Below are positions 8,912-19,513 of a stretch of DNA of 64,000 nt, one piece after another. The notes beneath the pieces are model-generated. The model did not search any database. It was not told the DNA's origin and was given only the letters and a program-made list of their open reading frames with translations. A program made the translations under genes and the position numbers. The stretch lies in the NCBI GenBank assembly GCA_963748105.1, contig CAVVHP010000015.1, positions 29,847-93,846 on the forward strand. The letters run 5' to 3'. This stretch comes from JAKAGZ01 sp963748105. Lineage in GTDB: Bacteria > Bacteroidota > Ignavibacteria > Ignavibacteriales > Ignavibacteriaceae. Positions within the stretch are counted from its first letter, which is position 1. Each line of letters opens with the position of its first letter.

Positions 8912-9745
8912 TTATTTCTGAGGAATTGGAGCAGAGACCGAATACCCGATGAATAAGCCAATTGCATTTCGTCCCTGAACATTCCAGCCTATATTATCGC
9001 CGCCATGTATAAATGAATCTTCTACAGCTTTCCCGTTACCCTTAGTTTTAAAATAATTTTGAAAGGCTTTGTCAAAAGCATAAACCTTTAAATCAAATTT
9101 TGAAGAAATCCCGCTTCCCCTGTATTGTTCCGGAATCACCAGCGAACGGACAATTAATTTTCCGGTACCTGAGGTCGCGGGGAGATTTTCTATAGCATAA
9201 AAGTCTCCGGCTTCCATTTCACCAGATGAACCTGCCTGATAGCTCCACGTTGCGCCGTAAGCTTCCTTTTGATTTGCCTGAACTTCTCCCTGGAGATAAA
9301 ATGATTCTGATCTGTACATTACATTCCTTACATTCGGAACTTCCGGAACATAGGTCTTACTGTAAATCGGGTCCCCGTAATGCTTCGCAAATAATTCGTA
9401 ATAAGTACCCGGTTTTATTTTGTAATCGTACAGAGTTTTATACAAACCGTTGCCCGCGTTATGCAGTGGAATGACCTGGTTTCCGTTTACTTTTATATAA
9501 GCTTCAATATCCCTCAGCCCCGCAGTCTCAGGCGAATATGTTGTACCGATCGGTAATGTTTTTGTAAAGACTACCCCGGCAAAAGTCTTATTCGCAATCA
9601 GTTCGGCGCGCACAACAACATTTTCCTTATAGAGATTTACGGGCTCGATTACATCAACCTGGTCACAGCCGGCGGTAAAAACTGCCGTGAGTAAAATTAA
9701 TGCGGAGGCCGCGTATTTAATTAATATGTTTTTAAAAACTGACAT
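8912..9745 (-). CDS. DUF4249-like outer membrane lipoprotein (module 1)
   Basis: The protein has 277 residues with a lipoprotein signal (FTAGC) and a body rich in beta structure. Its opening (DVIEPVNLYKENVVVRAEL), the GLRDIEAYIKVNG region and GLYKTLYDYKIKPGTYYEL fit the DUF4249 family, which is nearly always encoded beside a TonB-dependent receptor in Bacteroidota and is thought to act as its surface partner. The start overlaps the receptor's stop by 14 nt, so the pair is translationally coupled. The ligand is unknown. It is a little shorter than the second copy at 13904-14854. Confidence 0.75.
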   Translation of the reverse strand: MSVFKNILIKYAASALILLTAVFTAGCDQVDVIEPVNLYKENVVVRAELIANKTFAGVVFTKTLPIGTTYSPETAGLRDIEAYIKVNGNQVIPLHNAGNGLYKTLYDYKIKPGTYYELFAKHYGDPIYSKTYVPEVPNVRNVMYRSESFYLQGEVQANQKEAYGATWSYQAGSSGEMEAGDFYAIENLPATSGTGKLIVRSLVIPEQYRGSGISSKFDLKVYAFDKAFQNYFKTKGNGKAVEDSFIHGGDNIGWNVQGRNAIGLFIGYSVSAPIPQK

Positions 9746-12058
9746 TTATACCAACTGCCGGTAAAAATGGAAATAAAGTTATTTGTTTTAATACAGGATT
9801 ACTAAGCACATCGCCGTTTGAACCTGTCTGGGATGGATAAACGGCGAATGGATTTTTACGGTTGTACACATTGAAAATTGCAAGATAAGTTTCAAACGGA
9901 AGATTATTCCAGATAAATTTGTAATTAACCGCAATATCCAGTTTATGATAATCCGGTAATTTGTGGCTGTTCCTCTCGTCGTAGTCAAAGTTTAAATTTG
10001 TCTGCCCGTTCGGTCCAACATCTTTAAACTGATACTCCCCTGTGGGAACAGAAATGTGCTGTCCGGTTCCATAAGTCCAGGTAGCGCTTACACTAAAAGC
10101 ATCCGAAAATTTATATGAAAGGACAAGTGATATATCGTGTCTTCTGTCGTACCTTGGATAATAAACTCTTCCGAGATTAAGTTTATCGAATTGTCTCTTA
10201 GTCCATGAGAGCGTATATCCGATCCACCCTGTGAAATCGCCCACCATTTTATTCAGAAAAAATTCAATTCCGTAAGCTTCCCCCTGCCCGGCAACCAGCA
10301 GATTTTTCACCGAACCATCCACGTAACTAAATTGCGGGGAATTGCTGAATTCATACAGGTTTTTCATATCCCTGTAATACCCGTCAAAGTTCAACACATA
10401 ATTATTATTCCCCAGCCGGGATTCTATTCCAAAATTATATTGTGTCGATCTGCTCGGTAGAACTTCCTTGGTGGAGGGATACCAGAGATCGGTCGGGAGG
10501 CTGATATCATTTCTTATCATCAGGTGAAGAAACTGGTGCGCAATTGCAAAAGCTCCTTTAAGGGAAACATGGTCAGTTAGCGAATATGAGGCAGATATTC
10601 TCGGCTCGAACTTGAAATATTCTTTGCTTTTGAAATAATAAAATCTTCCTCCAATATTTGTTTTCAGCTTTGAACTGACCTTCCACTCGTCCTGGAAGAA
10701 TAAAGAAGCTTCGGTTGATTGGACACTTGAGGTAGCGTTTGGATCAGTTTCGAGAAGGGGATTATAAATCCCGCTGTAAATTACATCATAATTATGTAAT
10801 GCCAGTTCTGCCCCGACTTTTAAAGTATGGTCTTCATGCCAGAACATATCCAGCCGCGATTTAAAAATGATATCCTGGAGCCTTGAGAAAGAGAAATAAT
10901 CATTGTCAGCAGAACTGCCCGGTTTATTTCTCAGCAGGGTTCGGAATTGATAATTAACGTAGCTTATGGAATTATTTATCAAAAAAGATTTAGAATTTAC
11001 CTTCAGCCAATCGATGTTTGCCGCACCGTTCTGCCAGTCAATATTGTAGTTAATGTCCTTGGAATTATCCGGATTATATACATGGTCTTTGCTAAACATA
11101 CCACTGAAAGTTATAATATCATTCTCAGTTATGTTGTAAGTGATTTTTGAATTTATGTCGTAGAAATTATAGTTAGGAATATTGCTGTCTTTATTAACTG
11201 CTTTCTTGATAAAATCATAGTACATTTTCCTGCCGGATATCAGGTAGGTAGCTTTCTCTCCTACCGGACCTTCAAAAGTTGCGTTTGAATTTATTAAACC
11301 GATGCCGATTTTACCTTTGTTTGCTTCTTTAGTACCCGATCTCAGCTTTACATCTAACACGCTGGAGAGCCTTCCGCCGTACTCGGCCGGGAAAGCGCCC
11401 TTTATTAATCTACACTTTGAACGGCATCGGAGTTGAAAGTGCTTGCAAAATTACCAAGATGAGTAGGGTTGTAGACAATCACTCCGTCGACAAGCGTCAG
11501 GTTCTGGTCGGGCGATCCTCCTCTCACATAAAGACCCGTAGAAATATCGGTAGCTGTCTTTACCCCGGGCAAATACTCAAGAGTTTTAAATAAATCGAGC
11601 TGACCGCTTAATGAGGGCATTCTCTTTAATAAATCAACAGGTACATCAATGGTACTGGCCCTTACTTCATTTTTATTTTTGCCGGTAACAACAACCTCGG
11701 CGAGCGGTATTTTCGTAGCAGTCATTTTAAAGTCAAACCGCACTGTACCGGTATCAGATAAAACATTAATTTCCCTGATCAGGGTTTTATAACCGATGTT
11801 TCTTGCTACTATTATATAATGACCTTTAACAATCTTGGGAATTGCATAATAGCCATAATCATTGCTGGCAGCCCCCCTGTATGGAATTTCATTTGTTTTT
11901 ATTGAATCCCTGTACAACAGTATATTTGTACCAACAAGAGGCTCACCGGTTACTTCATCATGAACAAAACCGGAGAGGATAGTCTCCCCTCTCTGCGCCA
12001 AAGCCCGGGGTCCCGCAACTATCAGGAGTAATAATATGAAAGCAAAAATATTTTTCAA
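9732..12058 (-). CDS. TonB-dependent receptor, module 1 (one frameshift)
   Basis: After a signal peptide (ending about ALAQ) comes a carboxypeptidase-regulatory-like beta-sandwich (ILSGFVHDEVTGEPLVGTNI...GYKTLIREI), then the plug with LEYLPGVKTATDIS, LYVRGGSPDQNLTLVDGVIVYNP and, across the break, AEYGGRLSSVLDVK, then a long barrel ending ...LPAVGINVSF, a typical C-terminal barrel strand. A one-base deletion near 11407-11409 splits the frame between VQSVD and IKGAFPAEYGG; restoring it gives 775 residues. Unlike the second receptor it has no STN domain and so does not itself contact a FecR-type anti-sigma factor. Followed by DUF4249 and a rhodanese-like lipoprotein. The substrate cannot be told from sequence. 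The 292-nt gap upstream (12059-12350) shows nothing clear. Confidence 0.88.
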
Positions 12059-12350
12059 AATATTAATGTTCTATTAATTAATAGCTTAATTTAATTGTTC
12101 AAATTGAATAATATCTTGAATAACAAATAAAAAATACCAGGGGAATAAAAGTATTATCTTTACCGCCACCGGATAAATTATGTTGAAGTGATTTTAAGGA
12201 TTTTTCCAGTGATTGCGGTGCCACCGGATGCAGCCGGGACACGGCAAGACAGTTAAAAGCCGGGTATTTTGAGAAGAGCAAGGGTGCTTTTAATAAATGC
12301 TTTATTAACATGATTGATATCAAAGATATTCTCCCTGTTATTACAGCTTA

Positions 12351-13898
12351 TTATTTCTTTTTCAGAATAAGCCCGCCTCCATAAGTTGCAATCCAGACTC
12401 TTCCGAGTTTATCTATTACAACTCCTCTTACATCATTCATTTCAAGCCCGGTAGTTGCTTTATTATACACTGTCGCATCCGAAGAATTTGTAAACGTAAC
12501 CAATCCCACACCTGTGCTAATCCATTTCATACCGGTTCCATCAACAAAAATACTGTTAGCATTTCCACCATTAGGCAGCACATAATACGGCTGGAATGTA
12601 CCGTTGTTAAAATAGGATAAACCAGTTCCTGAAGCTACAGATGTCTTAAATCCTATCCAGGCACCCCCATTTACGGGATCAGGACCAATTGCGCTAATGT
12701 AATTTCCAATGATCGTAGAATTTGAGGTATTGTAAAGTTGTTTATATGGTCCCTCAATATAAACGCCTGTGCTTGCCGTACCAAAATAATATGTACCACT
12801 ATTATCAGTAGCAGCTACGGAAAAAGTACTTGTTATACCGAAGTCCAATTTATTTCGTGTGGACCATTTCCTCCAGAGACTCTGGGAATTTGATATGCCG
12901 TTTTGCTGTTTCACTGATGAACCGGGGGTTATTGCAGCCGGATCCTGCAACCAGGTGTCATTAATATAGTTGGGAGTAACAAAGATTTCATGCCCCTTAG
13001 TACCCCGCACAATATCAAGAATATTTGATTCTACTAGAGGGGTTCCATACCTAACATCGTTATAGCGGAAAACGTCATTCCCATTTATTGCAAATAGCCC
13101 GTTTTTTGTGCCTGTCCAGAGAATTCCATCATCGGAAAAATCTACACTATTAACTTTTGCTTCCTGTATAATAGATGTAGCCGGAGAATATTGCTGCAGA
13201 TTATTACCGTCAAATTTCAACAGACCCTGGTCTTCCGTGCCAATCCACAAATTATTGTTGTCATCAATAGTGATATCCGTTAAATAGTTAGTCGGGAAAG
13301 TTGAAGTCCTGGTATTAAGATCCATCCACATGGTTGTATCTACCAGGGTAGTTTTAGCCTCAGAGAGATTACTGCTGCTGACCGTAACAACAAGGCTGTC
13401 ATCCCTGTAATTTGTAGAATGATATCTAACCTTGTAATAACCGGGCAATAAATTTGAAATAACTGACGGTGTAACCAGTCCGGTAGCGGAGTCTTCCAGA
13501 AATATTTGCGAACCATCCGGTTTTGCGTTACAATTTATTTTACCACGCATTGCTGGGTTTTTAGTATAATCAATAAAGAAATTTTTCTTTTCGCCATCAA
13601 CTGCATCAATTGTAAATGAGGTATCCCTATACAGTTCTTTCTTGAGCGTTATTGTATAGGTGTTTGTCTCCAGCCAGGTAAGGCTGTCAGGAGTAATTCT
13701 TCTACGGTTTTTTCCATCCAGATATATATGAGCCCCGGCCGGTTTGGAATCAATCAGCACATATCCGTGAGGAGGCGGTGCATCAGGGGGACTGACGGAA
13801 ATTTCCTGGTTACAGGAATATACTATTCCCAGAAGAGATAAAAAGATTAAGAAAGAGATAACTTTCTTGGCAGTTATGTTTTGATTATTTCTTTTCAT
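12351..13898 (-). CDS. PEGA-domain and regulator-propeller lipoprotein
   Basis: A 515-residue lipoprotein (signal ending GIVYSC). Residues about 45-190 hold two PEGA-like repeats (GYVLIDSKPAGAHIYLDGK; INCNAKPDGSQIFLEDSATG), each a surface beta-domain. From about residue 205 comes a beta-propeller of the two-component-regulator type, recognised by repeated blades such as LTDITIDDNNNLWIGTEDQGLLKFDG, GILWTGTKNGLFAING and VRGVVIDKLGRVWIATYGGGL. Here the propeller has no kinase attached, so it probably binds a ligand or partner at the outer membrane. It lies 5 nt after the second DUF4249 gene and closes that operon. Confidence 0.8.
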   Translation of the reverse strand: MKRNNQNITAKKVISFLIFLSLLGIVYSCNQEISVSPPDAPPPHGYVLIDSKPAGAHIYLDGKNRRRITPDSLTWLETNTYTITLKKELYRDTSFTIDAVDGEKKNFFIDYTKNPAMRGKINCNAKPDGSQIFLEDSATGLVTPSVISNLLPGYYKVRYHSTNYRDDSLVVTVSSSNLSEAKTTLVDTTMWMDLNTRTSTFPTNYLTDITIDDNNNLWIGTEDQGLLKFDGNNLQQYSPATSIIQEAKVNSVDFSDDGILWTGTKNGLFAINGNDVFRYNDVRYGTPLVESNILDIVRGTKGHEIFVTPNYINDTWLQDPAAITPGSSVKQQNGISNSQSLWRKWSTRNKLDFGITSTFSVAATDNSGTYYFGTASTGVYIEGPYKQLYNTSNSTIIGNYISAIGPDPVNGGAWIGFKTSVASGTGLSYFNNGTFQPYYVLPNGGNANSIFVDGTGMKWISTGVGLVTFTNSSDATVYNKATTGLEMNDVRGVVIDKLGRVWIATYGGGLILKKK

Positions 13899-13903
13899 GA
13901 ATT

Positions 13904-14854
13904 TTATTTAAATCCTAATGATTGCAAAAACGATGGTTTAAAACCAATTGTATAACTTGTTTTTATATATGATCCGAATATTCCAAGCCCGCCCTTAATA
14001 TTTGAGTAATCCGGGTTATCGAGTTTAACAGTAAATCCATCAAGCCCTTGCTTAACCGATGAATAATAAGTAGATAAATACTCATCATAAATTAACAGTT
14101 CGAACTTCATATCGGTTATTGAATAATCGCTTTTAGGCCGGCCGCCAGACGGAATTTCATTTAACGCCTGGTTAATAGTTTCCAGATCTAATTCTAAAAA
14201 CGTCTTTCGAATAGGAGTAGGATAAACCGGTTTTAAATTTCCTCCATCAGAATAATAAAATAGCGGAACTTCCTGTTGATGAGGTAACGTGTCCCCCTTT
14301 ACATAGTAGTCTATTGCTATGCGCGGAGCATATAAGAAATTACCAATACCCTGCCAATTAATTTTCAGTGTGGTTCCAAATGAGGGGGGTATCAATTTAT
14401 CGTTTTTATAATCAAAAAATCCGAAATCGGGAACAGGCGGTGTCATGCTCTCTGACTGCAGCAGCAAACCATTGGGGAGAAGGGCATCTATTTCAACAAC
14501 TTTGCCGGGCCCGGGTTTTAGATCAGGGTTATAATAATATTTTACCGAGTCACTATACCGGGATGAATTTACACGGGCTACTACTGTATCCCGCATCCGA
14601 TATAATTTATTATCGTAATAAATATTTACGTCGGCATTTTTAATAGCCGGATCATCCGTGTAATCTAAAGGGCTGAGTCCATCGGGTTGATAACTGTGAG
14701 TCAGTGTTACAATTTGGTAACTTGTATCACTCTTTATAATGCCATTGAGAATAAACCTTTCCCTGAATGGCGCATTCGGGTTAATCGACTGATCACAGGA
14801 ATAATTTATCAGCGATAATGCTAACAGGGTTAATATTAAAATGTATTTCTTCAT
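13904..14854 (-). CDS. DUF4249 family outer membrane lipoprotein (module 2)
   Basis: A 316-residue lipoprotein with a signal ending LINYSC. The body reads like the DUF4249 family: an N-terminal strand FILNGIIKSDTSYQIVTLTHSY, then DDPAIKNADVNIYYDNKLYRM and VVEIDALLPNGLLLQSES. Its start overlaps the stop of the STN-type TonB receptor by 4 nt (ATGA), giving tight translational coupling, as expected for a receptor-partner pair. The final segment GGLGIFGSYIKTSYTIGF matches the usual family ending, where GIFG is conserved. Confidence 0.82.
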   Translation of the reverse strand: MKKYILILTLLALSLINYSCDQSINPNAPFRERFILNGIIKSDTSYQIVTLTHSYQPDGLSPLDYTDDPAIKNADVNIYYDNKLYRMRDTVVARVNSSRYSDSVKYYYNPDLKPGPGKVVEIDALLPNGLLLQSESMTPPVPDFGFFDYKNDKLIPPSFGTTLKINWQGIGNFLYAPRIAIDYYVKGDTLPHQQEVPLFYYSDGGNLKPVYPTPIRKTFLELDLETINQALNEIPSGGRPKSDYSITDMKFELLIYDEYLSTYYSSVKQGLDGFTVKLDNPDYSNIKGGLGIFGSYIKTSYTIGFKPSFLQSLGFK

Positions 14855-17454
14855 ATTTCAATTTTAATTGTTGCTGTTGGTAAAATAGGAAGCATGTTTA
14901 TCCTTCTTCCGGTATTTCTATCGAAGTAGAAAATATTTTTCCGGTCATAAACGTTAATAATGCTTGCATCCAGATCGAACTTTATCCAGGAAAAAACAAA
15001 CGATTTAGAAAGACTTATGTCCAGCCTGTGATATTGAGGCAGCCTGCCAAGGTTTTTATCCGCAAGAATTGAAAAAGGTCTGTAACTTTCGAGCAAGGAG
15101 CCCGCGGAATAAAGATCATCAAAATAAAGTTTATCGTAATAACCCAACGACTGTGTAAACGGCCTGCCTGTATTAAATATCCACATTGCACTAAACTGCC
15201 AGCCGGCACCCAAGTTCAAAACTCCAATAAAATTAACCTGATCGCGTGTATCGTATCTCGGGTAATATGTCCATCCATTCAGATGCTTGTATGCCCAGCC
15301 AAGCGAATATGAAGCGGTTAAGCTTACAGGATCATTATTATAATTTAATAAAAATTCCCACCCATATGATTCCCCGCTGGCTGGTAAAAGGTCAGGATCA
15401 TTTTCTAAAACTTTGTTATCGTTTATCGTCGGAATATTATGCAGCACCTTATAATATCCCTGGACATCGAACGATAACGCAGAGGAGAAATCAGCTTTAA
15501 TACCAATGGTGTAATGAATAGCGCTTGCAACCGGTAAATACCTGGGGGAGATTACCCAGGGCTCGAACAAAGAAATAACCTCGCTCTCATCTGACAGTGT
15601 TGTTAATTCCTGGGAATATATTCCCCAGGCACCTTTGAGCGAAAGCCAGGGAAATATTCTGTATGTAAGGCTTACACGCGGTTCTACCAGATATGTATTA
15701 CTTGAGGATTGCGTCAAACTTGCAATATTAAACCTTGCCCCAATATCCGCCCCAAAATTTTCATATCGCAAAAATTTATACTTTCCGAAAATGCTGATAT
15801 TGGTGCCATGAGATCCAACATTAGAGGAGGCCCCAAACGAATTTTGCAGAATGAGCCTTGTATCCACATCCTTCAAATCTAACCCGAAAGCCAGTTCATC
15901 TTTTGTCTCAAAAATATAATTGAATTTCATACTTAAGGAAATGTCATTTACTGAATTAGTTTTAGGTTTTACCTGGCTGTAATTGGGAATTACATTTCCG
16001 TCAAAGTTGCTGTAGGATAAACCAAGTTCATAATATAGAGGTGTATCTGTAACCTGGAACCACCTGAGGCCGATCATATTATTTGACCAGTTAATATCTT
16101 CACGTTGCGGATCGCTATTATTGAGATTATCTTTACTTGTAAACCCGTGAATTACAAATTTACCACCTTTAATAAAATTCGGATTTGCATAATTCAGTTT
16201 AAAACCAATATCGTAAAAATCGATAGGCGCGTTTTTGTTATCCAGGAATTTTTTAAGTACGCTTGTGTTATAACTTTTTCTTCCGGCCAGCAAAAATGAT
16301 CCGTGAGGCACAGGCCCTTCAACCAGCGCTTTACCGGTCAGAAAACTTGATGTTGCGCTGGCACCGAAATTCTTTTTATTACCATCCTTGGTAATTACAT
16401 TTAAAACAGAAGATAGCCTTCCGCCATATTCGGCAGTGAAACCTCCCTTATAAAATTCCAGGTTATTAATCATATCAGGATCAATTACGCTGAAAATTCC
16501 AAGTGCATGAAATGGATTGTAGAGAGTAACTCCATTTAATAAAACAAGATTTTCATTGCTCGCACTTCCCCTTACATAGTATCTTGCCGACACATCACCC
16601 GTGGACTGTACACCCGGCAAATATTGAATTGTCCTGAATACATCGGTCTCTACCCCCTTTGGCATCATTTCAAGATCCTTTATTGAAATTCTCTGCAGTC
16701 CAATATCGGTTGCATTTTTTTCAATAATTCTTTCACCGACCTTTTCAACTGCTCTCATTTCAACGGCAATGGGGCTTAACTCTACTTTAACATCTGTAAT
16801 TTTGCCTACACCTACAAAAACTGTAATCTCTTTAGTTTTGTAACCCACATAGGATACCATGAGAGTATAGTTCCTGTTTCCGGGAACCCCGGGTATTCTG
16901 AAATTTCCATGTGAGTCTGTGGAGGCTCCCCTGTTAATTTCTTTTAGTATAACATTTCCGAACGCAAGCGCTTCACCATTTGTAGAATCCGAGACGCTTC
17001 CACGAACCGTTCCGTTATCTTCAACGTTAATTACCTTATCATTATTTATCCTGAGGACGATTTGCCGGTTGTTTCTCGGAAGCCATTCTATGTTTGTGTC
17101 TTTAAAAATCTGATCGAGCACTGCCAGAATTGTGATATCGTTTACATTAATTGAAACCAGAATTTTATATGGTATAATATCGCTACTGTAGGAAAAATCT
17201 ATCCCGCTTTTTGCCGTAATATATTTTAACACCCTCGCTAGTGAGGTGTTTTCCGCCGAGATATCAATGTTCTGCATTAAATAATTGTTGATTTCTGTAG
17301 AAAACACCCTCCCGGACCTGGCTGCGATGGAATTACCAAAATTATTTTTATCAGCATTGTTCATTGCCTGCCCGGAAGTGATATTACAAAGTAATATCAA
17401 AGTGACGGCAAAAATGCCCGCAAATAATTTAATTCTATAAAATGGAATGCTCAT
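14851..17454 (-). CDS. TonB-dependent receptor with STN domain (module 2)
   Basis: The protein has 867 residues. After a signal segment comes an STN (secretin/TonB N-terminal) domain at about 60-137 (ARVLKYITAKSGIDFSYSS, VLDQIFKDTNIEW), which in FecA-type receptors passes the ligand signal to a FecR anti-sigma factor. Next are a carboxypeptidase-regulatory-like domain (RGSVSDSTNGEALAFGNV), the plug (LPGVQSTGDVSARYYVRGSAS, FTAEYGGRLSSVLNV) and a barrel ending in ATIKIEI. Its start overlaps the FecR stop by 4 nt and its stop overlaps DUF4249, forming a FecI-FecR-receptor-DUF4249 operon. The ligand is unknown; the family includes siderophore, carbohydrate and peptide importers. Confidence 0.92.
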   Translation of the reverse strand: MSIPFYRIKLFAGIFAVTLILLCNITSGQAMNNADKNNFGNSIAARSGRVFSTEINNYLMQNIDISAENTSLARVLKYITAKSGIDFSYSSDIIPYKILVSINVNDITILAVLDQIFKDTNIEWLPRNNRQIVLRINNDKVINVEDNGTVRGSVSDSTNGEALAFGNVILKEINRGASTDSHGNFRIPGVPGNRNYTLMVSYVGYKTKEITVFVGVGKITDVKVELSPIAVEMRAVEKVGERIIEKNATDIGLQRISIKDLEMMPKGVETDVFRTIQYLPGVQSTGDVSARYYVRGSASNENLVLLNGVTLYNPFHALGIFSVIDPDMINNLEFYKGGFTAEYGGRLSSVLNVITKDGNKKNFGASATSSFLTGKALVEGPVPHGSFLLAGRKSYNTSVLKKFLDNKNAPIDFYDIGFKLNYANPNFIKGGKFVIHGFTSKDNLNNSDPQREDINWSNNMIGLRWFQVTDTPLYYELGLSYSNFDGNVIPNYSQVKPKTNSVNDISLSMKFNYIFETKDELAFGLDLKDVDTRLILQNSFGASSNVGSHGTNISIFGKYKFLRYENFGADIGARFNIASLTQSSSNTYLVEPRVSLTYRIFPWLSLKGAWGIYSQELTTLSDESEVISLFEPWVISPRYLPVASAIHYTIGIKADFSSALSFDVQGYYKVLHNIPTINDNKVLENDPDLLPASGESYGWEFLLNYNNDPVSLTASYSLGWAYKHLNGWTYYPRYDTRDQVNFIGVLNLGAGWQFSAMWIFNTGRPFTQSLGYYDKLYFDDLYSAGSLLESYRPFSILADKNLGRLPQYHRLDISLSKSFVFSWIKFDLDASIINVYDRKNIFYFDRNTGRRINMLPILPTATIKIEI

Positions 17455-18560
17455 AAATTGTTATCCGTTGATTGAAGAATTAATGACGGTTTTTTTAACC
17501 CGGAGCTTTTCCCCGCTGAGAACTGGCAGGAATTACCTGAGACTTTATATCGAAAGTCCAGAGCGAGTGATATAATTTTTACAATTTCTTTTAGATTATC
17601 TCCCTTAAAAGTTGCGGTCAGATGCAGCGATAATAACGAGGAATCGTTAACCGAGCAACTAAAATTGTATGAACGGTCTAGTGTCTTAAAGACCTCATTC
17701 AGGTTGGAATTTTCGAAGTAGAGCCTGCCGTTTATCCAGCTTATATGCTTGTTGACATCAGCAACTTTGGGCTTGCCTAGTTTCCCATTACTTGTAAGTC
17801 TTGCGCTTTCTTTTCCCGATAAATAGACGATATTTCGTCCGGCAGAGTCTCTGGAAGCAAAAGATACTTTCCCCTCTTTAACAGTTACAACATATGAAGC
17901 ATCATCTTTCCATGCTTTAACATTAAATTCAGTACCGATATCGGTAATTTCACCGTTTGCAATAAAAACTTTAAAAGGTTTCTGATCGTTATGAACAACC
18001 TTAAAAAATGCTTCCCCCTCGAGGTACACTAATCGTTTTGATTTTGAAAATTTTTCCGGAAATTTAATAGTACTTGCTGAATTCAGAAATACTTCGGTTC
18101 CATCCGAAAGTTTAAAACTGGCTCGCTGCCCTTTTTCAGTTGTTACCTCGTGAATAGCAATTGCTTTCTTCATTCCGCTAACTTTAGCGGGTTTTTTATT
18201 CACATCATTGTACAGAAAAGCCGAGACAGAAATTATAATAATTATAACGGCGGTACCTAGAAGTTTTACAGCCGGCAAGTATCTTTTACGCTCAACATAC
18301 TGATAAGAAATACTCTCTTTAGATTTTTGCCGAACTCCGCCTTCCAGGCTTAACTTGGAAGCAACACCTGCCCACGCTCTATCGACATCCCATTGAACCG
18401 TTTTATCTGAAGAGGCTTTCCAGGTTGACTCAATTGATGAAAATTGCTCCCTGTTCAGGGGGTCAGCATCAAGCCAGTTTTCCACAAGCCTTCCTTCTTC
18501 CTCCGATTGTTCATTGGCGAGGTATTTAGCCAGCAATGCCCAGTTTATTTCGCTGCTCAT
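17451..18560 (-). CDS. FecR family anti-sigma factor
   Basis: The protein has 369 residues. The N-terminal cytoplasmic anti-sigma domain (about 1-80) includes ALLAKYLANEQSEEEGRLVENWLDAD and a helix with DVDRAWAGV. One membrane helix follows at about 95-115 (LLGTAVIIIIISVSAFLY). The periplasmic FecR domain contains TEKGQRASFKLSDGTEVFLNSASTIKFPE and GEAFFKV, and the C-terminal DUF4974 domain (about 280-345) includes FENSNLNEVFKTLDRSYNF. It should hold the ECF sigma factor until the STN domain of the receptor reports ligand. It sits 80 nt downstream of the sigma factor gene. Confidence 0.93.
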   Translation of the reverse strand: MSSEINWALLAKYLANEQSEEEGRLVENWLDADPLNREQFSSIESTWKASSDKTVQWDVDRAWAGVASKLSLEGGVRQKSKESISYQYVERKRYLPAVKLLGTAVIIIIISVSAFLYNDVNKKPAKVSGMKKAIAIHEVTTEKGQRASFKLSDGTEVFLNSASTIKFPEKFSKSKRLVYLEGEAFFKVVHNDQKPFKVFIANGEITDIGTEFNVKAWKDDASYVVTVKEGKVSFASRDSAGRNIVYLSGKESARLTSNGKLGKPKVADVNKHISWINGRLYFENSNLNEVFKTLDRSYNFSCSVNDSSLLSLHLTATFKGDNLKEIVKIISLALDFRYKVSGNSCQFSAGKSSGLKKPSLILQSTDNNL

Positions 18561-18640
18561 TTTCTATTGGTTCTTAAATTATTATCCTATACCAGTTAAT
18601 ACAACTAACCGGCCTTTTACCTCTACAAGTTTTGAAAATA

Positions 18641-19252
18641 TTAAAGAATTGTCCCGGAAATTGTAATGATAAAAAGAGAGGATAGATAAGGAAACATAAT
18701 TCCCCTTATTTTTTTTAAAGCTCTCCCCATTTGTGTCTCAACAGTACTTAAAGAAATATTCAACACTTCTGATATTTCGCGATAACTAAGGCCTTCGTGC
18801 CTGTGAAGCAAAAATATCATTTTACATTTTTCAGGTAATTTATTTATTGCCCCGTTTACAGAAGTTAATAATTCTTTTCTTTCAAATTCGTCTTCAGGAT
18901 TAAGAGATGAAGAAGAAAATGAATTTCTGGATAATTCAGCCCAATTATTTACAACATTCAAATGTTTAAGATAATTAAGAGCCTGGTTTTTAGAGGCCCG
19001 ATAAAGGTAGGTCTTAATAGTTCCCTGAGGACTCCAATTTTGTCTGTTTTCCCAGATTTTAAGAAAAATATCCTGCACAAGATCTTCAGCAGCGGAAGAT
19101 GACTTTACAATACTCGTAGTAAACCTGGAAAGGCCGTAATAGTATTCCCGGAAAAGAGCTTCGAATATTTTAACATCCCCTGACTGAATCTTCTTGATGA
19201 TTTCAATTTCAGAAAATTCCTGCCCGGAATTATTTCTATTTTGAGATAGCAT
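18641..19252 (-). CDS. ECF RNA polymerase sigma factor (FecI-like)
   Basis: A 203-residue sigma-70 family protein with regions 2 and 4 only. Region 2 is FEALFREYYYGLSRFTTSIVKS...AEDLVQDIFLKIWENR; region 4 is LPEKCKMIFLLHRHEGLSYREISEVLNISLSTVETQMGRALKKIR, with a recognisable helix-turn-helix. The short hydrophobic tail (PYLSSLFIITISGTIL) is common in the Bacteroidota ECF10/FecI-like group. It leads the FecR/TonB receptor operon and should drive that operon, and perhaps the neighbouring receptor module, when ligand binds. No clear promoter or ribosome site was seen upstream. Confidence 0.93.
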   Translation of the reverse strand: MLSQNRNNSGQEFSEIEIIKKIQSGDVKIFEALFREYYYGLSRFTTSIVKSSSAAEDLVQDIFLKIWENRQNWSPQGTIKTYLYRASKNQALNYLKHLNVVNNWAELSRNSFSSSSLNPEDEFERKELLTSVNGAINKLPEKCKMIFLLHRHEGLSYREISEVLNISLSTVETQMGRALKKIRGIMFPYLSSLFIITISGTIL

Positions 19253-19513
19253 TTTTGAAAATTTGCCTAATTATTATTCGATTAGACACATCAACCAAAA
19301 AATAGTTGTACTGAAAGATAGACTTTTTGAAAGGAATTAGAAACATTTTTTTGCTAGATCCCAATATTGATGTGTATCAGACTTGAGGATTGTAATATTA
19401 ATTATGAAGGTATAAAACAAAGATATAAATTCGGAATGTTACCGGATATTTATTTTGTGGAAACACAGACCGGTTTCGCGTTCTCTATACAACTTCTATA
19501 ATAAATTTATCGA

